Source: Cohnella lubricantis (GTDB lineage Bacteria; Bacillota; Bacilli; Paenibacillales; Paenibacillaceae). Taken from it: a stretch of 64,000 bases of DNA. Position numbers and translations under genes: made by a program. Of the stretch, positions 25,749 to 33,841 are shown piece by piece; position 1 is the stretch's first letter; each line of letters starts with the position of its first letter. Below the pieces are notes generated by a model. It had not been told where the DNA came from, searched no databases, and worked only from the letters and a program-made list of their open reading frames with translations. The stretch covers positions 1-64,000 of the forward strand of contig NZ_JACJVN010000065.1 in the NCBI RefSeq assembly GCF_014212015.1. Reading direction: 5' to 3'.

Positions 25749-26627
25749 ATGGAAGGAACGAGTGGAGTGAGCGGAGTAAGTGGAATTAGCGGAGTGAGTG
25801 GAGTGAGCGGGACTAACGGGACAAGCGGAACCAGCGGAACCAGCGGAACCAGCGGAGAGAGCGACGTATTGTTAAGCATCCGGATCGAGGAAGCGGGTTA
25901 CGAGCCGGGACGGCCTTACTTGCGCGATATTTCCTTCGAGGTGCGCGCAGGCGAGCGGCTCGGGCTGCTCGGCCCGAACGGGGCGGGCAAGAGCACGGTG
26001 ATGAAGGGGCTGCTCGGACAACTGCCCCATTGGAAGGGGCAGCTGCAGTGGCGGGGAGAAGAGGCGGCTAGCGATCCCGGGAGTATGCCTGTCCGCCGGG
26101 TGGCTTATATTCCGGAGCAGCCGATTCTGTACGACCGGTTCACGCTATGGGAGCATCTGCAATTGGCGGCCGCGGCGGCCGAGCTGCCGGAGGATATATT
26201 CGAGGCGCGCGCGGAGGAGCTGCTGCACCGCTTCCGCCTGACGAAGAAGAAGGATGAATATCCCGTTCTTTTCTCCAAAGGCATGCAGCAGAAGGTTATG
26301 CTGATCACGGCGTTCCTGCTGGAGCCGGAGCTGTTCCTGGTGGACGAGCCGTTCATCGGCCTCGACCCAGGCGCTATCGTAGAGCTTCTTGCCGCACTGG
26401 ATGAAGAACGCGCGCGGGGAGCGTCCGTCATTCTAACGACGCACGTGCTGGATTCGGCGGAGCGGCTGTGCGACCGGTTCGTGCTCGTTCATGACGGAGG
26501 CGTCGCGGCGTCCGGCACGATCGGCGACATCCGGCTCGCAGCGGACTGCCCGGCGGACACGCCGCTGTTCGACTGCTTCCGCGTCCTGACGGCGGAGCAG
26601 GAGGAGGAGGAGGCGCGAAGAACGTGA
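25749..26627 (+). CDS. ecsA: EcsA-like ABC ATPase with Gly-X-Ser repeat N-terminus
   Basis: This 292-residue ATPase matches EcsA: Walker A LLGPNGAGKSTVM, AYIPEQPILYDRFTLWEHL, signature FSKGMQQKVMLITAFLL and Walker B LFLVDEPFIGLDP. With the next gene it should form the Ecs transporter, known to affect regulated intramembrane proteolysis, secretion and competence in Bacillus. Residues 3-38 are twelve collagen-like triplets, mainly G-V-S or G-T-S, encoded by a 9-bp tandem repeat (25755-25862); normal EcsA lacks this. GGGAGGTG 7 bp upstream supports ATG 25749 over the ATG at 25701. Confidence 0.85.
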   Translation: MEGTSGVSGVSGISGVSGVSGTNGTSGTSGTSGTSGESDVLLSIRIEEAGYEPGRPYLRDISFEVRAGERLGLLGPNGAGKSTVMKGLLGQLPHWKGQLQWRGEEAASDPGSMPVRRVAYIPEQPILYDRFTLWEHLQLAAAAAELPEDIFEARAEELLHRFRLTKKKDEYPVLFSKGMQQKVMLITAFLLEPELFLVDEPFIGLDPGAIVELLAALDEERARGASVILTTHVLDSAERLCDRFVLVHDGGVAASGTIGDIRLAADCPADTPLFDCFRVLTAEQEEEEARRT

Positions 26628-28249
26628 GCCATAAGCGTGCGGATATGAGGGAGCGCGATGAGCTCGCGGACCTCGAAGAGAATGGGGCCCGAGAAGAGCT
26701 GGCAGACCTCGAAGATCTTGCAGATCTTGAGGCGCTGGGCGGCCGTCAAGTGCGCGATACACGCGAAGGTTGCGAGGAACGGGAAGGCTTTGAGGGTCGT
26801 GAAGAACGCGAAGACTGGGCAGACCGCGAAGACTGCGCAGACCGAGAAGACCAAGAAGACCAAGAAGACCGCGAAGACTGGGCAGACCGTGAAAACTATG
26901 GGGACCGCGAAGACCGTGATGGCCGCGCCTGCGAAGACACCGCTCCCTCGCGCAGCCGCCGCTTTCACCCGTTGCCGCTGGCCGCAGCCCGCATCGCGAG
27001 CTTTTGGACCGATGTGTGGAAGAGCTGGCGGCTCGTATTCGACTGGACGGTTATCGTATATCTTGCCTTGCCAGGCATCTTCGTCTTCGCAAATATGTAC
27101 CGGGATGCGTGGGAGCACACGCCGGGCTGGTTCGAGCTCATGCGTCCGCAGATCGTGTACGCGCTGCTCGGCCTGCTCATGCTGGGAGCGCGGCTGCGTA
27201 CCTTCGCTGATCCGGGAGACGGCTTAATTCTTCGCCGGAATGCCCGCTGGACAGGGACGCTATATGCTGCTGGCGTCGCCTATACGCTCGCGGCTCGGCT
27301 GCTGATGTCTGCGTCAGCGCTAGTTCTGCTTATTCCGATTCTGACGATTCGTCTGCATTGGTCGCTGGAAGAAGGTTTATTCACCGCCGCAGCATCTTCC
27401 TTGTTCGGCTTCGTCTGGGCGCTAATTCGGGACGGGATCGAACGGCGGCGGGCCGGCTGGGGGCGAATCGCTCTCCTATGGTTCATTCGAGCGCTCCTGT
27501 TGGCGTCATGGGTTGCGTTTATGACATGGACAGCCTCGACCGGCGATGCCGCGCGGTATGCGCCGCATGTCTTGCTGCTCGCCGCCTCGGCTCTGCTAGT
27601 CTGGCGAAGGGCGAAAGCGAAGGGAACGTTCCTGCAAGAGATCTTGGCGGAGAACGAGGCTTATCAAGCCTGCGTTCAGTTCTTGCTGAAGAATTCTGCT
27701 GGCATCCGAAGCATGCCCAAAGGCCGTAGGCCGCTGCTATCCTTCGCGGGGCGCAGGCTGTTCCGTGAACGGGATGTTACGCGGCGGATCGCCGAGCTCG
27801 GCGTGAAGGCGGGACTGCGGGAGAGCGGGAATATCAGAACCTTGCTGCAGATGACGGCCGCTGGCGCAGCCGCCCTGCTGCTGATTCCGTTCGGGCTGGG
27901 GCTGTTCGTCTGGCTGGCGCTTGGCGCGCTGTCTCTGTTCTGGGTTCACTGGCAATGGGGGCATTGGAGAGAAGAGCGTTACGTCTCTATGCTGCCATTG
28001 TCCTTTGAGTCGCTGCAACGAGCGGAGAATGTAGGACGATTGGTTTATTGCCGCCCCTTATTCGGGCTGTGGGGCGTAATACTTGGCGTAAAGGCAGGGC
28101 TGACCTATGGAAGCTGGGGATGGCTGGCGGTTCCTGTTCTTCTAGCGGTGAGTTGGCCGCTTGCGAACTATATGAACCGAGCGGCGACGCGGATCTGGAA
28201 GCGGCGTTCCCGCCGAAGCGCCGCGAAGGGAGCTGACGATTCCCTCTAG
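26624..28249 (+). CDS. ecsB: EcsB-like ABC permease with ~110-residue charged repeat N-terminus
   Basis: This 541-residue protein has residues 113-541 matching EcsB-type permeases, with about six to eight membrane segments beginning WKSWRLVFDWTVIVYLALPGIF. Residues 1-112 are extremely polar; from about 60 to 103 they are triplets such as RED, WAD, CAD and QED, encoded by a degenerate 9-bp repeat. The GTG start overlaps the ecsA stop (GTGA) and GGAGGAGGAGG lies upstream, so the repeat appears translated. No internal start is evident before the first membrane segment. The extension is unlike known EcsB and mirrors the odd N-terminus of its partner. Confidence 0.8.
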   Translation: MSHKRADMRERDELADLEENGAREELADLEDLADLEALGGRQVRDTREGCEEREGFEGREEREDWADREDCADREDQEDQEDREDWADRENYGDREDRDGRACEDTAPSRSRRFHPLPLAAARIASFWTDVWKSWRLVFDWTVIVYLALPGIFVFANMYRDAWEHTPGWFELMRPQIVYALLGLLMLGARLRTFADPGDGLILRRNARWTGTLYAAGVAYTLAARLLMSASALVLLIPILTIRLHWSLEEGLFTAAASSLFGFVWALIRDGIERRRAGWGRIALLWFIRALLLASWVAFMTWTASTGDAARYAPHVLLLAASALLVWRRAKAKGTFLQEILAENEAYQACVQFLLKNSAGIRSMPKGRRPLLSFAGRRLFRERDVTRRIAELGVKAGLRESGNIRTLLQMTAAGAAALLLIPFGLGLFVWLALGALSLFWVHWQWGHWREERYVSMLPLSFESLQRAENVGRLVYCRPLFGLWGVILGVKAGLTYGSWGWLAVPVLLAVSWPLANYMNRAATRIWKRRSRRSAAKGADDSL

Positions 28250-28349
28250 GTATGGTCAGAATCACAGGATAATGTTGCATCTTGGTAAAGATAGGGAGAT
28301 AGGATACAATTGCTATATCTAGCTTTTTGACTAAGGGAGGCGTTCGAAG

Positions 28350-28820
28350 TTGATCTTCTATCTGGTTGCCGCCATCGTCTTGGCTGCCGATCAATTGTCT
28401 AAATGGTGGGTGCGCAGCCATTTGGAGATGGGAGTGGCATCGACGGTATGGGGCGGCCTCGTGCACGTTCTACGCCTTGAGAACACCGGCGCCACCGGCA
28501 ACACATTCGCAGGATATGGCAGATGGTTTGTTCCGATCGCCATTCTGATCTTGGCGGTCGTCTTATATTACCGGAGCAAAGGGAAGCTCAGAGGCGCATG
28601 GATGGAGGTCGGGACCGGCTTGTTCGTAGGCGGCGCACTCGGCAATGCGGTTGACCGGGCTGTGTTTAACGCGGTAACGGACTTCATCAAGGCCTCGAAA
28701 GGCCACGACGCCATTATGAATATCGCAGATATCGGCTTGAATGCCGGCGTCATCGTGATTCTGCTCTCAACGCTCTTCTTCCGCCGCAAGCGGGCTGAAG
28801 CAGCCCAGACGGCCGAGTGA
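28350..28820 (+). CDS. lspA: LspA-family signal peptidase II, divergent copy
   Basis: This 156-residue protein with four membrane segments should cleave lipoprotein signal peptides. Catalytic aspartates are D111 (VTDFI) and D127 (MNIADIGLNAG); D14 and K18 (DQLSK) and GGALGNAVDR (94-103) are conserved. The usual NTGAAF motif is altered to NTGATGNTF, so it may be a specialised or second copy. It starts at TTG with AAGGGAGGCG 8 bp upstream. It lies 100 bp after ecsB. Confidence 0.82.
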   Translation: MIFYLVAAIVLAADQLSKWWVRSHLEMGVASTVWGGLVHVLRLENTGATGNTFAGYGRWFVPIAILILAVVLYYRSKGKLRGAWMEVGTGLFVGGALGNAVDRAVFNAVTDFIKASKGHDAIMNIADIGLNAGVIVILLSTLFFRRKRAEAAQTAE

Positions 28821-28922
28821 CGTAGGCAGACCGCGCGAGCGCATGTTGGTTGGTGGAATCACCCGCGGCGGGCGGTGCGCAAGAGGGTGATTGAAATGCC
28901 TACATTAGCGCAAAAGCGCATG

Positions 28923-29040
28923 GCGGATAGCGGCAGCCGACCACGAACAAGGCCCCAAAAGTGCCTTGTTGAGGCGGATAGCGGCAGCCGAGCGCGAACA
29001 AGGCCCCAAAAGTGCCTTGTTGAGCAAATTAGCAACAATC
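28923..29040. repeat. 51-bp array of AACAAGGC/GCCTTGTT hairpins (type B)
   Basis: Two full units of 51 bp start at 28923 and 28974 with GCGGATAGCGGCAGCC. Each contains AACAAGGC, nine bases, then GCCTTGTT (28946-28970 and 28997-29021). Traces of a third follow (AACAA...CCTTGTT). A related array with the same stems but another loop is at 57049-57176. It lies in the convergent gap between lspA and patB; no gene is supported in the rest of 28821-29194. Confidence 0.9.
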
Positions 29041-29078
29041 CACTCGCAAGAAGGCAACTAACTTACCTTGTTGCAACA

Positions 29079-29110
29079 AGCAGGGGCTGTCCCAATGGAC
29101 AGCCCCTGCT
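29079..29110. terminator. perfect 14-bp stem hairpin between convergent genes
   Basis: AGCAGGGGCTGTCC pairs perfectly with GGACAGCCCCTGCT over a CAAT loop. There is no U-tract on the plus strand and TTGTTGC on the minus strand. It is probably a terminator or RNA 3'-end structure. Confidence 0.6.
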
Positions 29111-29194
29111 CTACTCAATCGGCGGCCGATCCGGCCTGTGCCTTGCTTATGCCTTCGCCTCGGCCTACTCCCATGCCTCGCCTCCGCCCTCAGC

Positions 29195-30403
29195 CTAAGC
29201 CTCCGCTTTCACCTCGGCCTCGGCTGGTGCCGGCATCCCCGGCAGAGCCTCCCGGATCCGCTGCAAGGCTTCTGCCAGCACCGCGCGCGGTGCGGCGGCG
29301 TTTAAGCGCATGAAGCCTTCCCCTTCGGCTCCGAAATGGTAGCCGGCGTTCAGCGCAACCTTGGCCGTCTTCGTCATCCAATCCGACAGTTGGACGGGGC
29401 TGAGCCCATAGGCGCGGAAGTCCATCCAGACCAAGTACGTGCCTTCCGGCCGCACGACCTCCAGCTCAGGCATATGCGCTGCCACGTAGTCCATCAGATA
29501 ATCCATGTTGCCGGCAATGTAGCGAAGCGCCTGATCGAGCCATTCGTCGCCGTGACGGTAAGCCGCTTCGGCCGCGGTTAGAGCCATCGCGTTGGCGCCA
29601 CCGATATGAAGACGCTCCATATAAGCGGTGAACGCCTTCCGGATCTCTTCGTTCGGGATGATGATGAAGGAGGACTGGAGTCCCGCCATATTAAATGTCT
29701 TGCTCGGCGCCATGCAGATGACGAAGCGCTCGTCCTCGTTCATCAGCTTCGCCAGAACTGTGTGCCGGCTGGAAGGAAGCGCGAGATCGGCGTGAATCTC
29801 ATCGGAGATGATCATGACGCCGTGCCGGCGGCAGATGGCGATTACCGCTGCCAGTTCTTCCTCGCTCCACACGCGGCCGACCGGATTGTGGGGGCTGCAG
29901 AGAATGAGCATCTTGGCCCCGTTCGCTTCGATCTTGGCTTCCAAATCCTCCAAGTCCATCTCATAACGTCCGTCCGTTAGCCGCAGCGGATTGGTCACCA
30001 GCTTCCGGCCGTTCTCCGTGACAACCTTGGAGAAGGGAGGATACACCGGCGGTTGAATCACAATAGCGTCTCCCTCGGCAGTGAAGGACTGCACGCAGGC
30101 GGCCAGTGCCGTGACGACGCCCGGCGAGTGGCACAGCCACTCCTTCTGAATGCGCCAGCCGTGCCTTCTGTCCATCCAGCCGATGACGGCTTCATCCATC
30201 GCTTCTGTTCGCATGCTATAGCCGTAGATCCCCGAATCCACACGGCGGCGCAGCGCCTCAATCACTTCCTGCGGCCCTTGGAAGTCCATATCAGCTACCC
30301 ACAGCGGCAGCAGATCGCTCTCTCCGAAGATACGGCTGGTCGCCTCCTGCTTCACCGAACCAAAGCCAGTCAGATCGACATGCTGGTTGAAATCGTAGAT
30401 CAT
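29195..30403 (-). CDS. patB: MalY/PatB-family cystathionine beta-lyase/aminotransferase
   Basis: This 402-residue fold-type I PLP enzyme has LPLWVADMDF near the start, SPHNPVGRVWSEEEL, and APSKTFNMAGL with the cofactor lysine. PatB of B. subtilis cleaves cystathionine and other C-S bonds, giving homocysteine or thiols. The last 20 residues (MPAPAEAEVKAEA) are an Ala/Glu-rich tail encoded by short repeats. The gene stands alone on the minus strand. Confidence 0.88.
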   Translation of the reverse strand: MIYDFNQHVDLTGFGSVKQEATSRIFGESDLLPLWVADMDFQGPQEVIEALRRRVDSGIYGYSMRTEAMDEAVIGWMDRRHGWRIQKEWLCHSPGVVTALAACVQSFTAEGDAIVIQPPVYPPFSKVVTENGRKLVTNPLRLTDGRYEMDLEDLEAKIEANGAKMLILCSPHNPVGRVWSEEELAAVIAICRRHGVMIISDEIHADLALPSSRHTVLAKLMNEDERFVICMAPSKTFNMAGLQSSFIIIPNEEIRKAFTAYMERLHIGGANAMALTAAEAAYRHGDEWLDQALRYIAGNMDYLMDYVAAHMPELEVVRPEGTYLVWMDFRAYGLSPVQLSDWMTKTAKVALNAGYHFGAEGEGFMRLNAAAPRAVLAEALQRIREALPGMPAPAEAEVKAEA

Positions 30404-30531
30404 TCTCGCTCACTCCTCTGCCCCAGCGGGCGCGATTGCGCGCAAGGCACGATATTTATTTTCAACCAGTTTATCACGCGGATCCAATCTTTGCATGAAC
30501 AAGAAGGCAGGTATGGCGGCACCGCCCCTGA

Positions 30532-31845
30532 TTAGTCCTCGGTCTTCGGCTTGTCGAAGGTATACGCCTTCTGCCAGCTTTTGCCTCCGTCATCGGAGGT
30601 ATGCAGGACGGTGGGCTCCGTGGAATCCTTGGCGATCAGCCAGACGTGCTTCTCGTCCGTCGCGGCGATGATTTGGCCCTGATAGCCGCCGAACTCTTCC
30701 GGGCTCGCGCTCCACGTCTTGCCGCCGTCGGCCGTCGCTTGGATCGTATTCGGCTTGTCGCACGCCGGGCAATACCCGCCCATGAAGGCGGTCTGCGGAT
30801 TCACCGCATACAAGTCGCCCGGCCTGCTGCCCGTTCCGTTCGGGTACTTGCCGTTGTCGTCCATCGTGAAGCCGGGCGCGGGACCGGCTCCGGCGGTGTT
30901 CTTGACGATGGCGGGCAGCCACGTCTTGCCTCCGTCCGTCGTATGGAATAGGACGTAGGACGTCTGGCTCATGCCGCTGTCGCCGATCACTTCGATCCAA
31001 GCGTCGTTCTTGCCCGTCGAACGAATGACGCTGGCAGCGGGAACGATGTCGCTCGCGCGCTTCATGACCGTCTTCCACGTCTTGCCCTGGTCCGCCGTAT
31101 GCAGGAACCGGTACTCGCCGTCCGCCGATTGCACTGCCCAGCCGTTGTTCGCGTCATGGAAGTAGACGTCGCCGATGACGCCGTTCGGTACGGAGAGCTT
31201 CTTCCACGTCTGGCCGCCGTCGGTCGTCATGGCGTTGCCGCTGAAGGCCGTCCCATCATTCGTAAAATGCAAGAAACCCGCGTTCGGCGTCGTGCCGGCC
31301 TCGCTCCAATGCTTCCCGCCGTCGGTCGAGCGGATGAGCTTCAAGCCGTCTGCGCTGCCGGTATCCAGCGTCGCCCACACCTTGTTGCTGTTCAGCGCGA
31401 AGATTTGCTGCACGGCGAACGAGCCGCCGGTATATTGCAGCTCCCAGCTCGCGCCGCCGTCGTCGGTTCGGGCGATCCAGCCTTCGCCGCCGGTCCAGCC
31501 GCTCGTGTCGTCGATGAGCCGAAGTGCGGTGACAGCGCTCATCGAGACATCCGGATTCACTGGCGAGCTCGGCTTAGCGGGAGCAGCCGGACTTGTCGAG
31601 CCGTTCGGATTCGCCGGGTTGCTTGGACTAGCAGGCGCAGTCGGATCAATAGAGGCGGACGGCGAAGGAGACGGCAACGCCGAATCGGAAGGAGCCGGCG
31701 TCACTGCCGCAGACGGCGTTGCGGACGGGCTGGCAGAGGGAGCGGCATCATCGCCGAGGCAGCCGGAGAGCGCCATCGCTAACGCCAATATCACAGCGGT
31801 GGCCAACGGAATCGATCTTTTCTTTAACGCATGTGGATTGAACAA
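30532..31845 (-). CDS. BNR/YCF48-repeat lipoprotein
   Basis: This protein of about 437 residues has a lipoprotein signal ending LSGC, then an 80-residue Ala/Pro/Ser-rich linker. Six or more repeats follow of the form DGGxTW or DGGKHW (DDGGASWELQYTG, DGGQTWKKLS, DDGGKSWQKAYTF), the BNR/sialidase-type Asp-box. It should fold as a beta-propeller on the outer face of the membrane. Function is unknown. A frame start at GTG 31890 exists, but AAAAAGGTGG upstream of TTG 31845 gives a normal signal peptide, so the shorter form is chosen. Confidence 0.8.
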   Translation of the reverse strand: MFNPHALKKRSIPLATAVILALAMALSGCLGDDAAPSASPSATPSAAVTPAPSDSALPSPSPSASIDPTAPASPSNPANPNGSTSPAAPAKPSSPVNPDVSMSAVTALRLIDDTSGWTGGEGWIARTDDGGASWELQYTGGSFAVQQIFALNSNKVWATLDTGSADGLKLIRSTDGGKHWSEAGTTPNAGFLHFTNDGTAFSGNAMTTDGGQTWKKLSVPNGVIGDVYFHDANNGWAVQSADGEYRFLHTADQGKTWKTVMKRASDIVPAASVIRSTGKNDAWIEVIGDSGMSQTSYVLFHTTDGGKTWLPAIVKNTAGAGPAPGFTMDDNGKYPNGTGSRPGDLYAVNPQTAFMGGYCPACDKPNTIQATADGGKTWSASPEEFGGYQGQIIAATDEKHVWLIAKDSTEPTVLHTSDDGGKSWQKAYTFDKPKTED

Positions 31846-31957
31846 GGCGTACACCACCTTTTTCCCAAGTTGATGTCTTGTTGCTTGCACTTGTTAGACG
31901 CCGAAGCCCCGGCCGATGTTACTGCCATCTTCTGTATTGGGCACTATGTGCTATAAT

Positions 31958-31965
31958 GATAGATT
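31958..31965 (+). promoter_or_regulatory. extended -10 promoter element
   Basis: TGCTATAAT provides an extended -10 without a good -35. It precedes the preQ1 riboswitch by about 18 bp, the right place for transcription to start. Confidence 0.5.
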
Positions 31966-31982
31966 GTCCCGGGACACGGGGC

Positions 31983-32020
31983 CGCGGTTCGCAATCTCCC
32001 GCGTTATCAAAACTAGGAGG
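31983..32020 (+). ncRNA. preQ1-I riboswitch
   Basis: The stem CGCGG...CCGCG (31983-31987 with its partner at 31999-32003) encloses loop TTCGCAATCTC. The A-rich tail TTATCAAAACTAGGAGG follows. This is the preQ1 class I layout (stem-GGUUC...CCC-stem-AAAACUA), and very close to the Thermoanaerobacter form in tail and loop. The tail contains the AGGAGG ribosome site of the next gene, so ligand binding should block translation. The downstream gene encodes a queuosine-precursor transporter family member, which supports the call. Confidence 0.87.
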
Positions 32021-32030
32021 ACTAGCTATT

Positions 32031-32711
32031 ATGTTCAACTTGCTATGGGGCATATTCTTCGTGCTCGTCAACTTCGCGCTGTTCCTCGCCTGCTACCGCC
32101 TGCTGGGCAAGAACGGGCTGTACGTCTGGATCGGCGCAGCGACGGTACTCGCCAACATTCAGGTGGTGAAGACGTTCGAGATCTTCGGCATCGTCATGAC
32201 GCTGGGCAACACGATCTATGCAACGATCTACCTGACGACCGACCTGCTCAATGAGAAGTACGGAGAGAAGGAGGCGCGGAAGGCGGTCTGGTTCGGCTTC
32301 TTCACGATGATCATGTCGCTCATTCTGATGCAGATGGTGCTTGCGTTCAAGCCGGGAGCGGACGATATCTCGCAGGAGGCGCTGGAGACGATCTTCGGAC
32401 TGACGCCGCGGATCGCGCTTGGCAGTTTGTGCGCTTACTTCGTCAGCCAGTTCCTCGACGTGCGTATTTTCAGCCGGTTGAAGGTGAAGTACCCGAGCCG
32501 CTCACAGCTGTGGATCCGCAACAACGGGAGCACGGGATTAAGCCAGCTGGTCGATACGCTCGTGTTCAGCTCGATCGCATTCATCGGACTCTACCCGTGG
32601 GACGTCTGGTGGGAGATCGCGATTACGACGTACGTGCTGAAGTTCATCATCTCCGCCGCTTCGACGCCGGTCATCTATCTGGCGCGAAACTTCAAGTTCA
32701 GCGAAGGGTAG
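32031..32711 (+). CDS. queuosine precursor transporter (YhhQ/VUT family)
   Basis: This 226-residue integral membrane protein of the VUT_1/YhhQ family has about six segments. Family motifs NTIYATIYLTTDLLNEKYGEKEARKAV and the C-terminal QLVDTLVFSSIAF are present. YhhQ of E. coli takes up preQ0/preQ1. The ATG at 32031, 10 bp after AGGAGG, is chosen over an upstream open frame because the riboswitch tail overlaps that ribosome site. It probably imports preQ1 or a related base for queuosine in tRNA; queG at 54494 acts later in that pathway. Confidence 0.88.
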   Translation: MFNLLWGIFFVLVNFALFLACYRLLGKNGLYVWIGAATVLANIQVVKTFEIFGIVMTLGNTIYATIYLTTDLLNEKYGEKEARKAVWFGFFTMIMSLILMQMVLAFKPGADDISQEALETIFGLTPRIALGSLCAYFVSQFLDVRIFSRLKVKYPSRSQLWIRNNGSTGLSQLVDTLVFSSIAFIGLYPWDVWWEIAITTYVLKFIISAASTPVIYLARNFKFSEG

Positions 32712-32724
32712 CCAAAAATAATGG

Positions 32725-32760
32725 AGCCCCGATCCGCCAAGCGCGGCGTCGGGGCTTCTG
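32725..32760 (+). terminator. terminator after the queuosine precursor transporter
   Basis: AGCCCCGA pairs with TCGGGGCT over a G+C-rich loop that itself can fold (CCGCC/GGCGG-like). TCTG follows. Confidence 0.7.
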
Positions 32761-32865
32761 CGCGCGGGACCGGAGATCGCTCGGCGAAGGCGCGGTTTAA
32801 AGTGCAGTTGCATTACGGCGGCATCTCATGCCATGATGGAAATGTCAGAACATGGGAGGTTCGTT

Positions 32866-33291
32866 ATGATCAATCGATTGGGGTTGCAGCGACGCGTTCT
32901 GTTCGTGCTTATCGCCTGTTATCTAGCAGGAGTCATCCTGGCGGGCTTGCTGTTCGCCGGATTCTATCTATGGAACAATATGAATGATCGCCCTTCGATG
33001 ACAAGCATATCGGCCAGTGAGATCGGCAGCTCTCTGCATTACAAGGGGAAGGCTGTTCTTCCAGCTTGGGGAATTGAGAGAGCGGCGCTGTATGATGATC
33101 ATTTTGCGAGTCCGCATGTGACGGTCGAGTTCGCCAACGGCGTGGCCGTCGAGGTGTCGAAGAGCCAGTTCGCGGTTAGCGGCAACGACGAATTTGTAGT
33201 GAAGAAGGGCGGCCTAACCTACCATTACATTCTGCCCGAGAGAATGACCGAATCGGAGATTGCCGCGCTGAAGGAAGAGGTAACGCCTTAG
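32866..33291 (+). CDS. small single-pass membrane protein, unknown function
   Basis: This 141-residue protein has one membrane segment (about residues 13-37, VLFVLIACYLAGVILAGLLFAGFYLW) and an extracytoplasmic domain of about 100 residues rich in beta-strand (KAVLPAWGIERAALYDDHF, VTVEFANGVAVEV). I do not recognise a family. GGGAGG 6 bp before the ATG at 32866 fixes the start. It stands alone between a terminator and a large repeat array. Confidence 0.7.
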   Translation: MINRLGLQRRVLFVLIACYLAGVILAGLLFAGFYLWNNMNDRPSMTSISASEIGSSLHYKGKAVLPAWGIERAALYDDHFASPHVTVEFANGVAVEVSKSQFAVSGNDEFVVKKGGLTYHYILPERMTESEIAALKEEVTP

Positions 33292-33372
33292 CTAGAGAAC
33301 GCCCCGGGCCGCGGACAGCGGAGTGCGGGGCGTTGCTGTTCGAGCGCGGCCTGAAGACGTTTGCGTATGGCG

Positions 33373-33808
33373 GGAATTAGTTCGCGAACGGACTAACTCT
33401 GCGCCCGACTGGTGCGAATCGCGGGAATTAGTTCGCGAACGAACTAACTCCGTGCTCGGCTGGTGCGAATCGCGGGAATTAGTTCGCGAACGAACTAACT
33501 CCGCACTCGACTGATGCGATCCGTCGGAATTAGTTCGCGGACGAACTAACTCCGCACTCGACTGGTGCGATCCGTCGGAATTAGTTCGCGAACGAACTAA
33601 CTCCGTGCTCGGCTGGTGCGAATCGCGGGAATTAGTTCGCGAACGAACTAACTCTGCGCCCGACTGGTGCGAATCGCGAGAATTAGTTCGCGAACGAACT
33701 AACTCCGTGCTCGACTGGTGCGAATCGCGAGAATTAGTTCGCGAACGAACTAACTCTGCGCCTGACTGGTGCGATCCGTCGGAATTAGTTCGCGAACGAA
33801 CTAACTCG
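33373..33808. repeat. nine-copy 51-bp hairpin array (type A, forward)
   Basis: Nine cores, each containing TTAGTTCG-CGAA-CGAACTAA (a perfect 8-bp stem extending to GAATTAG...CTAACTC), are spaced exactly 51 bp apart. The 25-bp linkers are of a few kinds (TCCGTGCTCGGCTGGTGCG..., TCTGCGCCCGACTGG..., ending AATCGC or GATCCGTC) and recur in mixed order. Because 51 is a multiple of three, open frames run through on both strands (17-residue repeats), but these lack ribosome sites and are not called genes. It fills the gap between two convergent genes. Confidence 0.97.
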
Positions 33809-33841
33809 ACGCCGGCCGGCCTTAGCCAGACCCTCTGCCCT

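Noticed and set aside
28875-29198. Small gene in the gap after lspA
   Set aside because: The frame runs through the 51-bp repeats and the hairpin, repeats itself and ends in a Pro-rich stretch; no family resemblance.
33385-33410. SOS (LexA/DinR) boxes in the arrays
   Set aside because: The core has GTTCGCGAAC, whereas the Bacillus box needs GAAC-N4-GTTC. Order and spacing do not fit.
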